Part shown: positions 34,670-44,093 of the stretch, piece after piece
Layout of the letters: the number at the start of each line of letters is the position of its first letter
Position numbering within the stretch: position 1 is the stretch's first letter
Assembly (NCBI GenBank): GCA_027034975.1
Contig: JALVWQ010000038.1
Coordinates: forward strand, 1-64,000
Source: Campylobacteraceae bacterium
Lineage (GTDB): Bacteria > Campylobacterota > Campylobacteria > Campylobacterales > Sulfurovaceae
Direction: 5' to 3'
DNA length: 64,000 nt
Notes under the pieces: generated by a model
Databases searched by the model: none
Seen by the model: the letters and a program-made list of their open reading frames with translations, nothing else
Told to the model about the DNA's origin: nothing
Made by a program: the position numbers and the translations under genes

Positions 34670-37219
34670 ATGGATATTAGAAAGCAATTTCTAGACTTTT
34701 TTGAATCTAAAGGGCATAAGGTTGTGCCGAGTTCTCCGTTGGTTCCTGATGATGATACACTTCTTTTTACAAATGCAGGTATGGTGCAGTTTAAGAGTAT
34801 TTTTACAGGACAAGAGCCGGCTCCTACTCCGCCAAGAGCTACAAGTAGTCAAACATGTATTCGTGCTGGTGGTAAGCATAATGACTTAGATAATGTTGGT
34901 TATACAGCAAGACACCACACATTTTTTGAGATGTTAGGGAACTTTAGCTTTGGCGACTACTTTAAAAAAGATGCTATTGCCTACGCTTGGGAGTTTATAA
35001 CTAGCAAAGAGTATCTTGATTTGCCAATAGAGAAGATTTGGGTTACAGTGCACGATAGTGATGATGAAGCCTACAATATGTGGAAAGAGCACATTAGCGA
35101 AGAGAGGATAATGCGTTTTGGCGATAAAGATAACTTTTGGCAAATGGGCGATACAGGACCTTGTGGGCCATGTAGCGAGATCTTTTACGACCAAGGCGAA
35201 GAGCACTTTAACTCACCAGAGGATGTAATGGGTGGTGATGGCGACAGGTTTTTAGAGATTTGGAACCTTGTATTTATGCAGTATGAAAGGGATGAAGAGG
35301 GAAATTTGCACCCACTACCAAAGCCAAGTATCGATACTGGTATGGGGCTAGAGAGAGTTGTTGCCATTAAAGAGGGTGTTTATAATAACTACGACACTTC
35401 ACTCTTTAAGCCGCTCATTGCGAAGATTACAGAGGTTGTTGGCAAAGAGCCAACGAGTGAGGATATTGCAAGTTATCGTGTAATTGCTGACCATTTGCGT
35501 TCTACTACTTTCTTGTTAGCTCAAGGTGTTACTTTCGATAAAGAGGGGCGTGGTTATGTGCTTCGAAGAATTATGCGAAGAGCAATTCGCCACGGTTACC
35601 TGCTAGGGCTTAGAGAGCCATTTATGTATAAACTTGTGGATACTTTGGCCCAGCAGCTAAAAGATGCTTATGATTATCTGCCAAAGAGAGCTGAAGCTGT
35701 AAAAAGTGCAATGAAGCTAGAAGAGGAGAGGTTCTTTGCTACTATTGAGTCTGGTATTAAGCTTTTTGAAGAGGAGCTAAAGAATACCAAAGATACATTT
35801 AGTGGAGAGGTAGCATTTAAGCTATACGATACTTATGGCTTCCCACTAGATTTAACGCAAGATATGCTTAGAGAAAAGGGAATAAAATTAGATGAGGCTG
35901 GTTTTGATGCTAAGATGGCAGAGCAGAAGGCGAAGTCTAAAGCAAACTGGAAAGGTACAGGCGATAGCGTAGCTAAGGGTGAGTTTAAAGAGCTTAAAGA
36001 GAAGTTTGGCTTAAATGAGTTTGTAGGGTACGATACAACCAAGCAAAAGACAAAAGTTTTAGCTTTAATGAACGAAGAGTTTAAACTTGTTGATAGCATT
36101 GATGGCAAAGGTTGGGTATATTTAGAGCAGACACCATTTTATGCCGAAAGTGGTGGACAAGTTGGCGATGAGGGCGAGCTTATCGTTGGCGAGACTAGTG
36201 TAAAAGTGCTTGATACGAAAAAGTTTAATGATATGAACTTAAGCGAAGTAGAGGGCTCTTTAAAGGTTGGCGATGCGGTAGAGGCAATTGTAGATAATAA
36301 AAGAGCAGAGATTGCAAAACACCACTCAGCAACGCACCTACTCCAAGCTGCACTAAAAGCAGTACTTGGGGATCATATTGCACAAGCTGGCTCGTATAAT
36401 GACGATAAGAGACTTCGATTTGACTTTACACACCAGAGTGCTTTAACGAAAGAAGAGATAAAAAAGGTAGAAGATTGGGTAAACGATAAGGTGCTAAGAG
36501 CAATAGATGTAACTACTAAGGTAATGGATATAGAAGAGGCTAAAAATAGTGGTGCAGTAGCACTATTTGGCGAAAAGTATGGCGATAAGGTTAGAGTTGT
36601 TGCTATGAAAGATGCCTCTATTGAGCTGTGTGGTGGTACGCATGTTAAAAATACGGCTCAAATTGGTACATTTATTATTACAAAAGAGAGTGGTGTAAGT
36701 GCCGGTGTTAGAAGAGTAGAGGCAATTTGTGGAGCAAGTGCCTTAAGTTATATTAACGATACAAGAGAGCTTTTAGAGAGTATCGAGAGTGAACTCAAAG
36801 CAAAAGAGCCACTCAAAGCTATTGCTAAATTAAAAGAGCAGATAAAGTCGCTTCAAAATGAGTTAAAAGAGGCTCTTAATGCGACTAAAAAAGAGCTCAA
36901 GTCTATAGAGATTAATGGTGTAAATGTAATTGTAGATAGCGTAGAGGCTGGAGATATTAAGCAGCTTATTGATGATGCTAAAAATAGGTATGAGAAAGTT
37001 GCAATTTTACTCGTACAGAAAAAGGGCGATAAGGTGCTATTAGCCGCTGGTAGTAAGGGGTGCGATATTAATGCAGGAGATTGGATTAAGCAAGTTGCAC
37101 CAGTAGTTGGCGGCGGTGGCGGTGGACGCCCAGACTTTGCCCAAGCTGGTGGGAAAGATGTAAGTAAAATCGATGCAGCAATAAAAGCAGCAAAAGAGTA
37201 TGTAGAGGAGAGAGTGTAG
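34670..37219 (+). CDS. alaS: Alanine-tRNA ligase
   Basis: Charges tRNA-Ala. 849 residues. The class II core begins [24 protein letters not shown], with [36 protein letters not shown] and [32 protein letters not shown] segments. The editing domain has the zinc motif [12 protein letters not shown] and later ELCGGTHV. The C-Ala domain ends with [18 protein letters not shown] possible promoter core GATAAAAT is at 34634-34641, and the ribosome binding site is AGGA. Confidence 0.98.
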   Translation: MDIRKQFLDFFESKGHKVVPSSPLVPDDDTLLFTNAGMVQFKSIFTGQEPAPTPPRATSSQTCIRAGGKHNDLDNVGYTARHHTFFEMLGNFSFGDYFKKDAIAYAWEFITSKEYLDLPIEKIWVTVHDSDDEAYNMWKEHISEERIMRFGDKDNFWQMGDTGPCGPCSEIFYDQGEEHFNSPEDVMGGDGDRFLEIWNLVFMQYERDEEGNLHPLPKPSIDTGMGLERVVAIKEGVYNNYDTSLFKPLIAKITEVVGKEPTSEDIASYRVIADHLRSTTFLLAQGVTFDKEGRGYVLRRIMRRAIRHGYLLGLREPFMYKLVDTLAQQLKDAYDYLPKRAEAVKSAMKLEEERFFATIESGIKLFEEELKNTKDTFSGEVAFKLYDTYGFPLDLTQDMLREKGIKLDEAGFDAKMAEQKAKSKANWKGTGDSVAKGEFKELKEKFGLNEFVGYDTTKQKTKVLALMNEEFKLVDSIDGKGWVYLEQTPFYAESGGQVGDEGELIVGETSVKVLDTKKFNDMNLSEVEGSLKVGDAVEAIVDNKRAEIAKHHSATHLLQAALKAVLGDHIAQAGSYNDDKRLRFDFTHQSALTKEEIKKVEDWVNDKVLRAIDVTTKVMDIEEAKNSGAVALFGEKYGDKVRVVAMKDASIELCGGTHVKNTAQIGTFIITKESGVSAGVRRVEAICGASALSYINDTRELLESIESELKAKEPLKAIAKLKEQIKSLQNELKEALNATKKELKSIEINGVNVIVDSVEAGDIKQLIDDAKNRYEKVAILLVQKKGDKVLLAAGSKGCDINAGDWIKQVAPVVGGGGGGRPDFAQAGGKDVSKIDAAIKAAKEYVEERV

Positions 37220-37240
37220 ATTGAGAGGGTTGGAGAGTTA

Positions 37241-37789
37241 ATGATACGATTATGTTCAGCTTCTGAGTCGCGAGCAAAACTGTTAGATAACTTTGGAGTG
37301 AGCTATATTCAAGAGGCGGTCGATTTTAATGAAGAGAGCATAAAGAGTGACACTCCAAGAGGCTTTGTCTATCGTGTTGCTCAAGGCAAGATGGATAGAG
37401 CTCTACAGATATTTGGTTTAGATATTCCTCTTTTAGTTGCAGATACAGTGATAAGTGTTGATAATACAATTGTTAGAAAAGCAAAAGGTATTGATGATGC
37501 TCGCGAGATTCTACTTCGACAAAGTGGTAATAAAAGCACGATTATTACAGCTCTAATTTTTAAAAAGGAGTTGTTTGAGTTTGCAGATATCTCTGTAACC
37601 CACTACCACTTTGCAAAATTCGATAGTGTTGATTTAGAGAACTACTTAAATAGTGGTGAGTGGCAGGGGAAAGCTGGTGCTTGTATGGTCGAGGGCTTTT
37701 GTAAAAAGTATATTCAAAAGGTTGATGGCTTAGAGAGTAATGCAATGGGGCTACAAGTTGAGAAGCTGCTGCCTTGGTTGGAGCTTTAA
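37241..37789 (+). CDS. maf: Maf-family nucleoside triphosphate pyrophosphatase
   Basis: A 182-residue Maf/HAM1-type housekeeping hydrolase that removes non-canonical or excess dTTP/UTP-type nucleotides. The conserved N-terminus IRLCSASESRAKLLDNFGV, then AQGKMDRA, VADTVISVDN, and the C-terminal GEWQGKAGACMVEGFCKKYI are present. It starts 21 bases after alaS. The stop forms TAATG with the bioF-like start, so alaS-maf-bioF-ABC-pbp1A is probably one operon. Confidence 0.9.
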   Translation: MIRLCSASESRAKLLDNFGVSYIQEAVDFNEESIKSDTPRGFVYRVAQGKMDRALQIFGLDIPLLVADTVISVDNTIVRKAKGIDDAREILLRQSGNKSTIITALIFKKELFEFADISVTHYHFAKFDSVDLENYLNSGEWQGKAGACMVEGFCKKYIQKVDGLESNAMGLQVEKLLPWLEL

Positions 37790-38880
37790 TGTATTTTGAT
37801 AATGAGTTAAAGGCACTAAAGAGAGCATCAAGGTATCGTGCAATAGAGCTTTACGACTCTAATATCATAGATTTAGCATCAAATGACTATTTAGGATTAG
37901 CAGAGAATAAGCATCAGCTAAAGAGAGCCTATAATTTAGTGAAGAGTTTTGATCGATTTGCTCCTAAGGCGAGTTTGTTGGTAAATGGCTATCACCCTAT
38001 CCATCAGTTATTTGAAGAGAGGATTGCAACGCTTAATGGCTTTGAGAGTGCTTTAGTTGTGGGAAGTGGCTTTTTAGCAAATATTGCACTCATCGAGGCA
38101 CTTGTACGCAGAGGTGATACACTCTTTTTAGATAGCGAGTATCATGCAAGCGGTATTTTGGCCTCTAGGCTTCTTGAGAATGTAGTGCAGTTTACGCACA
38201 ATAGCGTAAAAGATTTAGAAGAGAGGCTACGCCAAAGCAGTGCAAAACGAAAGATTATTGCAATGGAGGGTGTCTACTCCATGAGTGGAGATATTGCACC
38301 AAAAGAGATTTTTGAACTAGCCAATCGCTATAATGCACTTTTGATTGTAGATGAAGCCCACAGCTCTGGAACTATAGGTAAGAGTCTTCTTGGTATCTTT
38401 GATTATTACAATTTAGAGATAAAACCAAACTATATCAAGATGGGTACTCTTGGCAAAGCTTATGGAAGCTATGGGGCATATATCTTAAGTAGTAGTGAGA
38501 TAAAAGAGTTTTTAATTAATCGTGGAAAGCCAATAATCTACTCGACTGCTCCATCTGTTTTTGATACCGCTTTAGCTTTAGTAAATTTAGGGTATATTCA
38601 AAAAAAGGGTATAATATTAGCAAGAAAACTCCAAAAGAGACGCAAATTAGTAGCAGAGATTTTAGGGATTGCTTGCAAGAGTCAAATAGTACCAATTAAG
38701 CAGCCAAGCAACAAAAGAGCAAAAGAGTTGCAAACAATACTCTTAAATGAGGGCTTCTTAGTTGGGGCGATTAGACAGCCAACAGTTGAGCAACCTATAA
38801 TTCGCTTAATTCCAAGATTAGGTGTAAAAAGAAGAGATTTAAAACGAGCCTTAGAGCTTTTAAAGTATGCAGATGGTTGA
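37789..38880 (+). CDS. 8-amino-7-oxononanoate synthase-like aminotransferase
   Basis: A PLP-dependent alpha-oxoamine synthase, about 363 residues. BioF joins pimeloyl-ACP and alanine in biotin synthesis; the paralogue Kbl handles glycine and acetyl-CoA. The family features LASNDYLGLAENKHQL, VVGSGFLANIALIEAL, YSMSGDIAPKEIFELA, IVDEAHSSGTIG and the PLP lysine in MGTLGKAYGSYGAY are visible. ATG at 37789 (TAATG overlap, GGAG five bases upstream) is favoured over a TTG at 37774. No other biotin gene is nearby, so BioF is likely but Kbl is not excluded. Confidence 0.82.
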   Translation: MYFDNELKALKRASRYRAIELYDSNIIDLASNDYLGLAENKHQLKRAYNLVKSFDRFAPKASLLVNGYHPIHQLFEERIATLNGFESALVVGSGFLANIALIEALVRRGDTLFLDSEYHASGILASRLLENVVQFTHNSVKDLEERLRQSSAKRKIIAMEGVYSMSGDIAPKEIFELANRYNALLIVDEAHSSGTIGKSLLGIFDYYNLEIKPNYIKMGTLGKAYGSYGAYILSSSEIKEFLINRGKPIIYSTAPSVFDTALALVNLGYIQKKGIILARKLQKRRKLVAEILGIACKSQIVPIKQPSNKRAKELQTILLNEGFLVGAIRQPTVEQPIIRLIPRLGVKRRDLKRALELLKYADG

Positions 38881-39568
38881 GATAAGAGATTTAAAAATTG
38901 ATATAGAGTCACAAAGCTTAGTAGATATTAAATATTTACCAATTACGAAGACGACAGTTCTTGTTGGTCAAAGTGGTAGTGGAAAGTCTTTAACCCTAAA
39001 GGCAATACTTGGGCTCTTACCATCTCAACTTAGCTATACGCTTGATATTAAAGCACCCTTTCGCTTAGAGCGTGGGAAGAGTTTAAGTTTTGTGCCACAA
39101 AATCCATTTACTGCTCTTTCTCCTCTAACAAGAATTTCGCAACAGTTTTTTGCTTCCAAGGAGAGAGTAAGAGAGTTTTTTGATATGCTTTCGCTTGATT
39201 GGAGGCTCTTTTATGAGTTTCCACCAAACTTAAGTGGTGGGCAGTTGCAGCGAGTCGTTTTAGCAACAGCACTCATTAATAGACCAAAGCTTTTACTTTT
39301 AGATGAGCCAACAACCGCTCTTGATAGTGCTCTAAGAGAAGAGATGATTACACTTTTGCTAAAATTGCAAGAGAGGCTTGGATTTTATATGCTCTTTGTA
39401 ACTCACGAGATTAACTTAGCTGCGAAATTGGGAGACTACATGGTTGTATTAAAAGATGGTAGAGTCGTTGAGGAGGGGAGTGTAGAGACAATAATATCGC
39501 AGCCAAAAGAGAAGTATACACAAGAGCTTATAGCTGCTAATTTCGCCAATCGAGAGTTTCGAAAATGA
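38867..39568 (+). CDS. ABC transporter ATP-binding protein
   Basis: A 233-residue ATPase with Walker A GQSGSGKS (~35-42), Q-loop FVPQNPF, signature LSGGQLQR, Walker B LLLLDEPTTALD and the switch His in FVTHE. The Q-loop region and its FTALSPLTRISQQF resemble Dpp/Opp/Nik-type ATPases. There is no permease or binding protein beside it, so the substrate is unknown and it may serve a transporter encoded elsewhere. Two starts are possible (ATG 38867 or 38873), both inside the end of the bioF-like gene. It overlaps pbp1A by four bases (ATGA). Confidence 0.88.
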   Translation: MQMVEIRDLKIDIESQSLVDIKYLPITKTTVLVGQSGSGKSLTLKAILGLLPSQLSYTLDIKAPFRLERGKSLSFVPQNPFTALSPLTRISQQFFASKERVREFFDMLSLDWRLFYEFPPNLSGGQLQRVVLATALINRPKLLLLDEPTTALDSALREEMITLLLKLQERLGFYMLFVTHEINLAAKLGDYMVVLKDGRVVEEGSVETIISQPKEKYTQELIAANFANREFRK

Positions 39569-41652
39569 TCCATAAGATAATAAAGTTTTTTGTAGTATCG
39601 GCTATATTGGGTGCTGCATTTCTTATTGGAATGTTTGCTTATGCCTACTATGCTGTCGATAGTGATGTAAAGAGGTTAATTAATTATACTCCAGATCTCT
39701 CAACTGAGATTCTCGATAGAAATGGTAAACATCTTGGGTATATTTTTAAAAAGCACCACCGACTCTATGCAAACTATAATGAGATTCCAGTCTCTATTAT
39801 TGAGGGAGTGGTGGCAATGGAGGATACTAAGTTCTTTGAACATAGTGGGGTTAATCCAGATGCAATTTTAAGAGCCATCATAAAAGATATTAAAGCAAGA
39901 AGATTTGTTGAGGGTGGTAGTACTATTACCCAGCAACTTATAAAAAATATGTTTCTCAGCCGCAAAAAAAAGCTTAGCCGTAAAATTAAAGAGATTATTC
40001 TAGCTTTGAAACTTGAAAATAAATTGAGCAAAGAGCAGATTTTAGAGCGATATTTAAATATTATTGCTTATGGGAATAACTATTTAGGTATTAAAACTGC
40101 TGCAGAGGGGTACTTTAGAAAGCCTCTTCATGAGTTGACACTTAAAGAGTCTGCGATATTAGTAGCAATTCCAAATGCCCCTTCTTACTATAATCCATTA
40201 CGGCACTACGATAGGGTAATTAAGCGAGCAAACTTAATTTTAAATCGACTCTATAAGCTTGGTTGGCTTACTAAAAGCGAATATGATGCTGCAATAAAGG
40301 AGCGACCAAAAGTCTATAAAACGACACTTGCTCAAAATAATGCCCCTTATATTGTAGATGAGGTTGTAAGAAGGTTTAAAAAACGCTTTCCCGATTTAAA
40401 AGTTGGTGGTTATAAGATCTATACTACTATCGATTTAGAGAAGCAAAAAATTGCTCGAGAGGTACTTAAGAGTAACCTTATGAAACTACTTGATAGTAGA
40501 GGTGAAGATATAAATAGTAGTGATTTAAATGGTGCAATAGTTGCTACAGAGAATAAAACAGGGGATATTTTAGCTCTTGTTGGCGGTGTTGATTATAAAA
40601 AGAGTAGTTTTAATCGTGCAACTATGATTCAGAGGCAACCAGGTTCAGCATTTAAGCCATTTGTCTACCAAACAGCTCTTGATAATGGTTACAATCCAGC
40701 AACAAAGTTAACAGATTTAGCAAGAACTTTTAAGTATAAAGTAAATGGGAAAGAGAAGGTGTGGGCTCCTCAGAACTATGAGCGAAACTTTAAAGGGTTT
40801 ATTACTCTTCGTGAAGCCTTAGTACATTCGCGAAATGTTGCTACAGTAAATTTGGTTTACGATTTAGGGTTGCAGAAGATACGAAAACGCTTAGCACTTT
40901 TGGATGTTAAGAATATTCCTAATGATCTCTCTATCTCTTTAGGGAATTTAGCCCTCTCACCGCTTAAGATGGCACAAATATATACAGTATTCTCTAATAG
41001 CGGACATATGATTGAACCGCGACTTGTAGGAAAGATTGTCTCTAAACAAAACTCTGTAATCTTTGAGACTCGCCCAAAAGAGATAGCAAACTTTACAAAG
41101 CCAGAGCAAGCCTATCTGATGACCTCAATACTGCAAGATGTAATTAAGAGAGGTACAGGTAAGAATGCAGCAGTTGAGGGGATAGAGTTAGCAGGCAAAA
41201 CTGGAACAACAAATAACTATATCGATGCTTGGTTCTGCGGTTATTCGCCAACAATCACAACCATTGTTTGGTATGGTAGAGATAAGTATAAACCTATCTT
41301 TAAAGGTGCAACTGGGGGCAAAGTGGCTGCACCAGCCTTTGCGAAGTTTTACAGAAAGTTGTTAATTACGGAACCAAATATCGAAAGAAAATTTACAAAG
41401 CCAAAAGGTGTTATGAGTGGTTATATTAATGGGAAAAGAGAGCTCTATACGAAAGCTTCTCCACTCCCTAAAAGTGATCCAAATGAGGATCTCTATGAGA
41501 GTGGCTCTAATATTCCTGGGCAAGATGAGAATAATGATACTTTAGAGACAATATCTCCAGTTGATAGTAATATTATTGAGATATACGATAATAACCAACC
41601 ACCACCAAAGAAGCCTCTTGATAATAGTGATGATGTAGAGGTGCTCTTTTAA
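39565..41652 (+). CDS. Penicillin-binding protein 1A (bifunctional)
   Basis: Class A PBP with glycosyltransferase and transpeptidase activities. 695 residues. One N-terminal membrane anchor (~8-30). The GT51 domain has VAMEDTKFFEHSGVNPDAI (catalytic Glu ~86), GGSTITQQLIKNMFL and RKIKEIILALKLE. The transpeptidase domain has RQPGSAFKPFVYQ (SxxK ~361), SRNVATV, and GKTGTTNNYIDAWF (KTG ~546). The tail (~620-695) is Asp/Asn/Pro-rich and low in complexity. It is the last gene of the operon and converges with the carbonic anhydrase pseudogene. Confidence 0.95.
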   Translation: MIHKIIKFFVVSAILGAAFLIGMFAYAYYAVDSDVKRLINYTPDLSTEILDRNGKHLGYIFKKHHRLYANYNEIPVSIIEGVVAMEDTKFFEHSGVNPDAILRAIIKDIKARRFVEGGSTITQQLIKNMFLSRKKKLSRKIKEIILALKLENKLSKEQILERYLNIIAYGNNYLGIKTAAEGYFRKPLHELTLKESAILVAIPNAPSYYNPLRHYDRVIKRANLILNRLYKLGWLTKSEYDAAIKERPKVYKTTLAQNNAPYIVDEVVRRFKKRFPDLKVGGYKIYTTIDLEKQKIAREVLKSNLMKLLDSRGEDINSSDLNGAIVATENKTGDILALVGGVDYKKSSFNRATMIQRQPGSAFKPFVYQTALDNGYNPATKLTDLARTFKYKVNGKEKVWAPQNYERNFKGFITLREALVHSRNVATVNLVYDLGLQKIRKRLALLDVKNIPNDLSISLGNLALSPLKMAQIYTVFSNSGHMIEPRLVGKIVSKQNSVIFETRPKEIANFTKPEQAYLMTSILQDVIKRGTGKNAAVEGIELAGKTGTTNNYIDAWFCGYSPTITTIVWYGRDKYKPIFKGATGGKVAAPAFAKFYRKLLITEPNIERKFTKPKGVMSGYINGKRELYTKASPLPKSDPNEDLYESGSNIPGQDENNDTLETISPVDSNIIEIYDNNQPPPKKPLDNSDDVEVLF

Positions 41653-42287
41653 GCACTCTCTGTACTCTCTATAACAGCTTCGAAATCTCTTGTTGTAAAG
41701 TTATAGACTTCAACTTTTCCAGTTCCAATATTAAACCACTACCCCTCTAAGCTGATTTTGTTTTTAACTAATCTCTCTTGAATATATGGATACTCCATTA
41801 ATCTCTGAAGAGAGACAACAACATTATGCTTTGCGGTGAGTTCAAAGATATTCTTACTACTATCTTGATGCTCCTCAAGCATTGCTGCACTCTTAGCTGG
41901 TACAATGTTTTTAAGCCACTCATCTACATGTGACAGTATTGGTTCATCCTCTTTTGGTTCATGATACATATGGGCACAGGCACCACAATTACTGTGTCCT
42001 AAAACAATAATTTTGGGGATATTTAATACATTAACCGCATACTCGATTGCTGCTTGAGTTGAGCCTTCTATCAGGTAAGAGGGAACTACATTTCCAATAT
42101 TTCTTGTAATAAAGAGCTCTCCAGGTTGGGCATTAAGTAAAAGAGCTGGGTTTATTCTACTATCACTACAAGTAATCATCATTGTATGTGGTTTTTGACT
42201 TTTTGATAACTGCAAGAAGAGATCACTATGCTCTTTAAAATACTCATTTAAAAAGGCACTATACCCCTCTTTTTGTAATTTTTCCGT
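41649..42287 (-). pseudogene. Broken beta-carbonic anhydrase gene
   Basis: The central 158 residues have the beta-carbonic anhydrase zinc and active-site motifs TCSDSRINP and GHSNCGACAHM, but both ends are damaged. An in-frame TAG at 41739-41741 interrupts ISLEG-stop-WFNIGTGKVEVYNFTTRDFEA, whose continuation is clearly homologous and remains open to a TAA at 41649. At the 5' end the homologous helix EKLQKEGYSAFLNEYFKEHSD is open but begins with ACG (42285-42287), five bases after an intact GAGG, which suggests that an ATG start became ACG. The enzyme hydrates CO2. Translation from an internal TTG (42215) would lack both ends. Confidence 0.85.
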
Positions 42288-42335
42288 TTAATCCTCTTAA
42301 GTTTAGTAGGATAATTTTACTTAAAGTGCTATTAA

Positions 42336-42361
42336 GTTAAATTTTGTTAACATTTTGTTAA
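42336..42361. promoter_or_regulatory. Triple GTTAA direct repeat, 10/11-base spacing
   Basis: GTTAA at 42336, 42346 and 42357. The identical spacing and near-identical unit recur at 19062-19088. The site lies upstream of the MATE leader ORF and behind the start of the carbonic anhydrase pseudogene, where a response-regulator site would be expected. The regulator is not known. Confidence 0.4.
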
Positions 42362-42377
42362 TCTTAATTTTAAGCAA

Positions 42378-42433
42378 AGGAGACTGATATGATTTCGTTT
42401 ATTGACTTTATTCTACCTCTATATCAGTCTTTT
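42378..42433 (+). promoter_or_regulatory. Hairpin burying the leader-ORF ribosome binding site
   Basis: AGACTGATAT (42381-42390) pairs perfectly with ATATCAGTCT (42421-42430). Wobble and A-U pairs extend the stem to 42378/42433. The stem contains the GGAG ribosome binding site and reaches into the ATG of the 17-codon ORF. Confidence 0.55.
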
Positions 42434-42442
42434 ATTGCTTAG
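42389..42442 (+). CDS. Possible 17-residue leader peptide upstream of MATE exporter
   Basis: A short ORF (17 codons plus TAG) with a strong AAAGGAG seven bases before its ATG; the peptide is MISFIDFILPLYQSFIA, hydrophobic. It lies about 200 bases upstream of the MATE gene, within a region of nested inverted repeats. By analogy to known attenuation leaders it could sense translation and change RNA folding, but there is no homologue I recognise. Chance ORFs of this size are common; the ribosome binding site and the coincidence with the stem make it worth listing. Confidence 0.35.
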   Translation: MISFIDFILPLYQSFIA

Positions 42443-42584
42443 AGGCTTAGACTCAGAAGAGCTCTTACAAAAAATTAATCCTCTACTTTAAAAGCTTAGT
42501 CTACCTAACTATTTTTCTATAGGTCTATTTTGCTTTGTTTTTTGTAATCTCTTTTGGGTCTAAGCATTCTCTCTCAATAAACGA
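42395..42584. repeat. Long imperfect inverted repeat upstream of MATE gene
   Basis: TCGTTTATTGA (42395-42405) is an exact inverted match of TCAATAAACGA (42574-42584), and TGCTTAGA (42436-42443) of TCTAAGCA (42559-42566). The inner arms also match when one is reverse-complemented (GCTTAGAC-C--AAGAG then TTACAAAAAA). The 190-base region thus looks like a diverged inverted duplication that can fold into one long hairpin, competing with the shorter stem at 42378-42433. Confidence 0.6.
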
Positions 42585-42646
42585 CTGCACTGTTTTTTTA
42601 ATCCCGCGTTATTGTTTTATATATTGTAATTGTTAAGGTTTTTATT

Positions 42647-43957
42647 ATGTCGAAGTTCAAAGTTATATTAGAGTTGGCTTGGCCAATAGTTGTGAATTTA
42701 ATAATGTATACTATGGTGTCGTTTACCGATTTGTATGTTGTCTCTAAGTTTGGAGCAGATGCTATTAGTGGTGTTGGAGTTGTACAAAATGTTTGGGGTC
42801 TTTTATTTGCTTTAACTCTTGTATTCTCATCTGGTGGGCAGGTGATGATTACCCGCTATGTAGGACAGAAGAGTTATAAAAAAGCATCGCTAGTTATATC
42901 GAGTCTGTTTGTAGCGGCAATTGTTAGTAGTCTGCTCTTTATAGGACTCTTTGCCTTTATTCCAAAAATTATTCTTTGGTTTATGGGGGTCAATGGCAAA
43001 GTATTGGAGTATGCAATTGAGTTTGGGTATATTCTCCTTTTAGATATACCATTTATTCTTATTAATAGTGTTATAGATACGGCACTGCATAGTTATAGTA
43101 ATAGCAAAACACCAATGTTCTTAGCGATCGTTGCAGCGGTTTTAAATGTAGTGTTAGATTTTGGATTAGGTTTGGGCTATTTTGGAATGCCAAATATTGG
43201 AGTTTTTGGTGTGGCACTTGCTACAGTGATAAGTTATGGCGTAGTAGCTATTTTACACCTCTATCTCTATTTTGGAAAGAAGATGCCATATATCCCATTA
43301 TTGCGGTTTCGAAAAAAGATATTCAAGAGAGCATTTAAAGTAGCATATCCGGAGATCGGCTCAAGACTCTTAGCCAATATGTCGCATCTTATATTTACAT
43401 CGGCTATTTTGACTCTAGGGAGTCTCTATTATGCTGCATTTAATATTGCTATACAGATAATGGCTATTGGGTACATGCCTGCAATTGCTTTTGCAAATGC
43501 AGGAGCCATATTAATTGGGCAAGAGATAGGAGCAAAACGGTTTGATATGGCTAAAAGTTATATAGATACAATTGCGAAGCTAAACTTTATATTGATGTTG
43601 TTATTAGCTCTGCTCTTTATAGTTTTTAGGGTGAAGCTTGCAATACTCTTTAGTAGTGAGAGCAAAAGTATCGATTTAATTGTTGAGTCGATAGTGGCTT
43701 TTGCAATCATACATTTACCATTTGCCTTTGATGTTACCTATACTTTTGGGCTTAATGGTGCTGGTATGACGAAAAAGACATTTAAGATAAATATAGTGAC
43801 AACATGGCTCTTTAAGATTGTGCCATCACTCTATGGAATTTACATATTGGGATCCTACGAGTGGGTATTAGCAGCCTTTTTTATGCAGTTTACTGCGGTT
43901 GCTTATTTAATGCATCAAGAGTTTGCAAAGGGCGAGTGGAGATTTTTAAAAGTGTAA
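42647..43957 (+). CDS. MATE-family efflux transporter
   Basis: A 436-residue inner-membrane protein with about twelve hydrophobic segments in two homologous halves. The family pattern includes ILELAWPIVVNLIMYTMVSFTDLYVVSKFGADAI at the N-terminus and the second-half counterpart AYPEIGSRLLANMSHLIF. MATE proteins export cationic drugs or metabolites using Na+ or H+. The substrate is unknown. It is preceded by an AAGG ribosome binding site and an unusual structured 350-base leader, and followed by the nap promoter region. Confidence 0.92.
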   Translation: MSKFKVILELAWPIVVNLIMYTMVSFTDLYVVSKFGADAISGVGVVQNVWGLLFALTLVFSSGGQVMITRYVGQKSYKKASLVISSLFVAAIVSSLLFIGLFAFIPKIILWFMGVNGKVLEYAIEFGYILLLDIPFILINSVIDTALHSYSNSKTPMFLAIVAAVLNVVLDFGLGLGYFGMPNIGVFGVALATVISYGVVAILHLYLYFGKKMPYIPLLRFRKKIFKRAFKVAYPEIGSRLLANMSHLIFTSAILTLGSLYYAAFNIAIQIMAIGYMPAIAFANAGAILIGQEIGAKRFDMAKSYIDTIAKLNFILMLLLALLFIVFRVKLAILFSSESKSIDLIVESIVAFAIIHLPFAFDVTYTFGLNGAGMTKKTFKINIVTTWLFKIVPSLYGIYILGSYEWVLAAFFMQFTAVAYLMHQEFAKGEWRFLKV

Positions 43958-44020
43958 GTGTGTAGGGTAGTAAACTTTATTGATAAACTTACTCTTTTTT
44001 TATAAATTAGAGTTAAGAAA

Positions 44021-44034
44021 TTGATTTAAATCAA
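44021..44034. promoter_or_regulatory. FNR/CRP-type operator of the nap operon
   Basis: TTGATTTAAATCAA is a perfect match to the FNR consensus TTGAT-N4-ATCAA. It lies 60 bases upstream of napA. Its centre is about 42 bases before the start point implied by the -10 TATAAA at 44060-44065, the class II activator position. It implies oxygen- or nitrogen-oxide-responsive activation by a CRP/FNR regulator encoded elsewhere. Confidence 0.75.
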
Positions 44035-44059
44035 ATTTTTATATTAGACAAAATGATAC

Positions 44060-44065
44060 TATAAA
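44060..44065 (+). promoter_or_regulatory. Candidate -10 box of the nap operon
   Basis: TATAAA downstream of the FNR-type palindrome and 29 bases before napA. The napA ribosome binding site is a strong AGGAGG. Confidence 0.5.
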
Positions 44066-44093
44066 CTATCCCTACTTATATCAGGAGGTTTAT

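Noticed and set aside
42215..42215. TTG at 42215 as a true start of an intact carbonic anhydrase
   Set aside because: Twenty-four homologous codons lie upstream in the same frame and the natural C-terminus lies beyond a TAG; the shorter frame would lack both ends.
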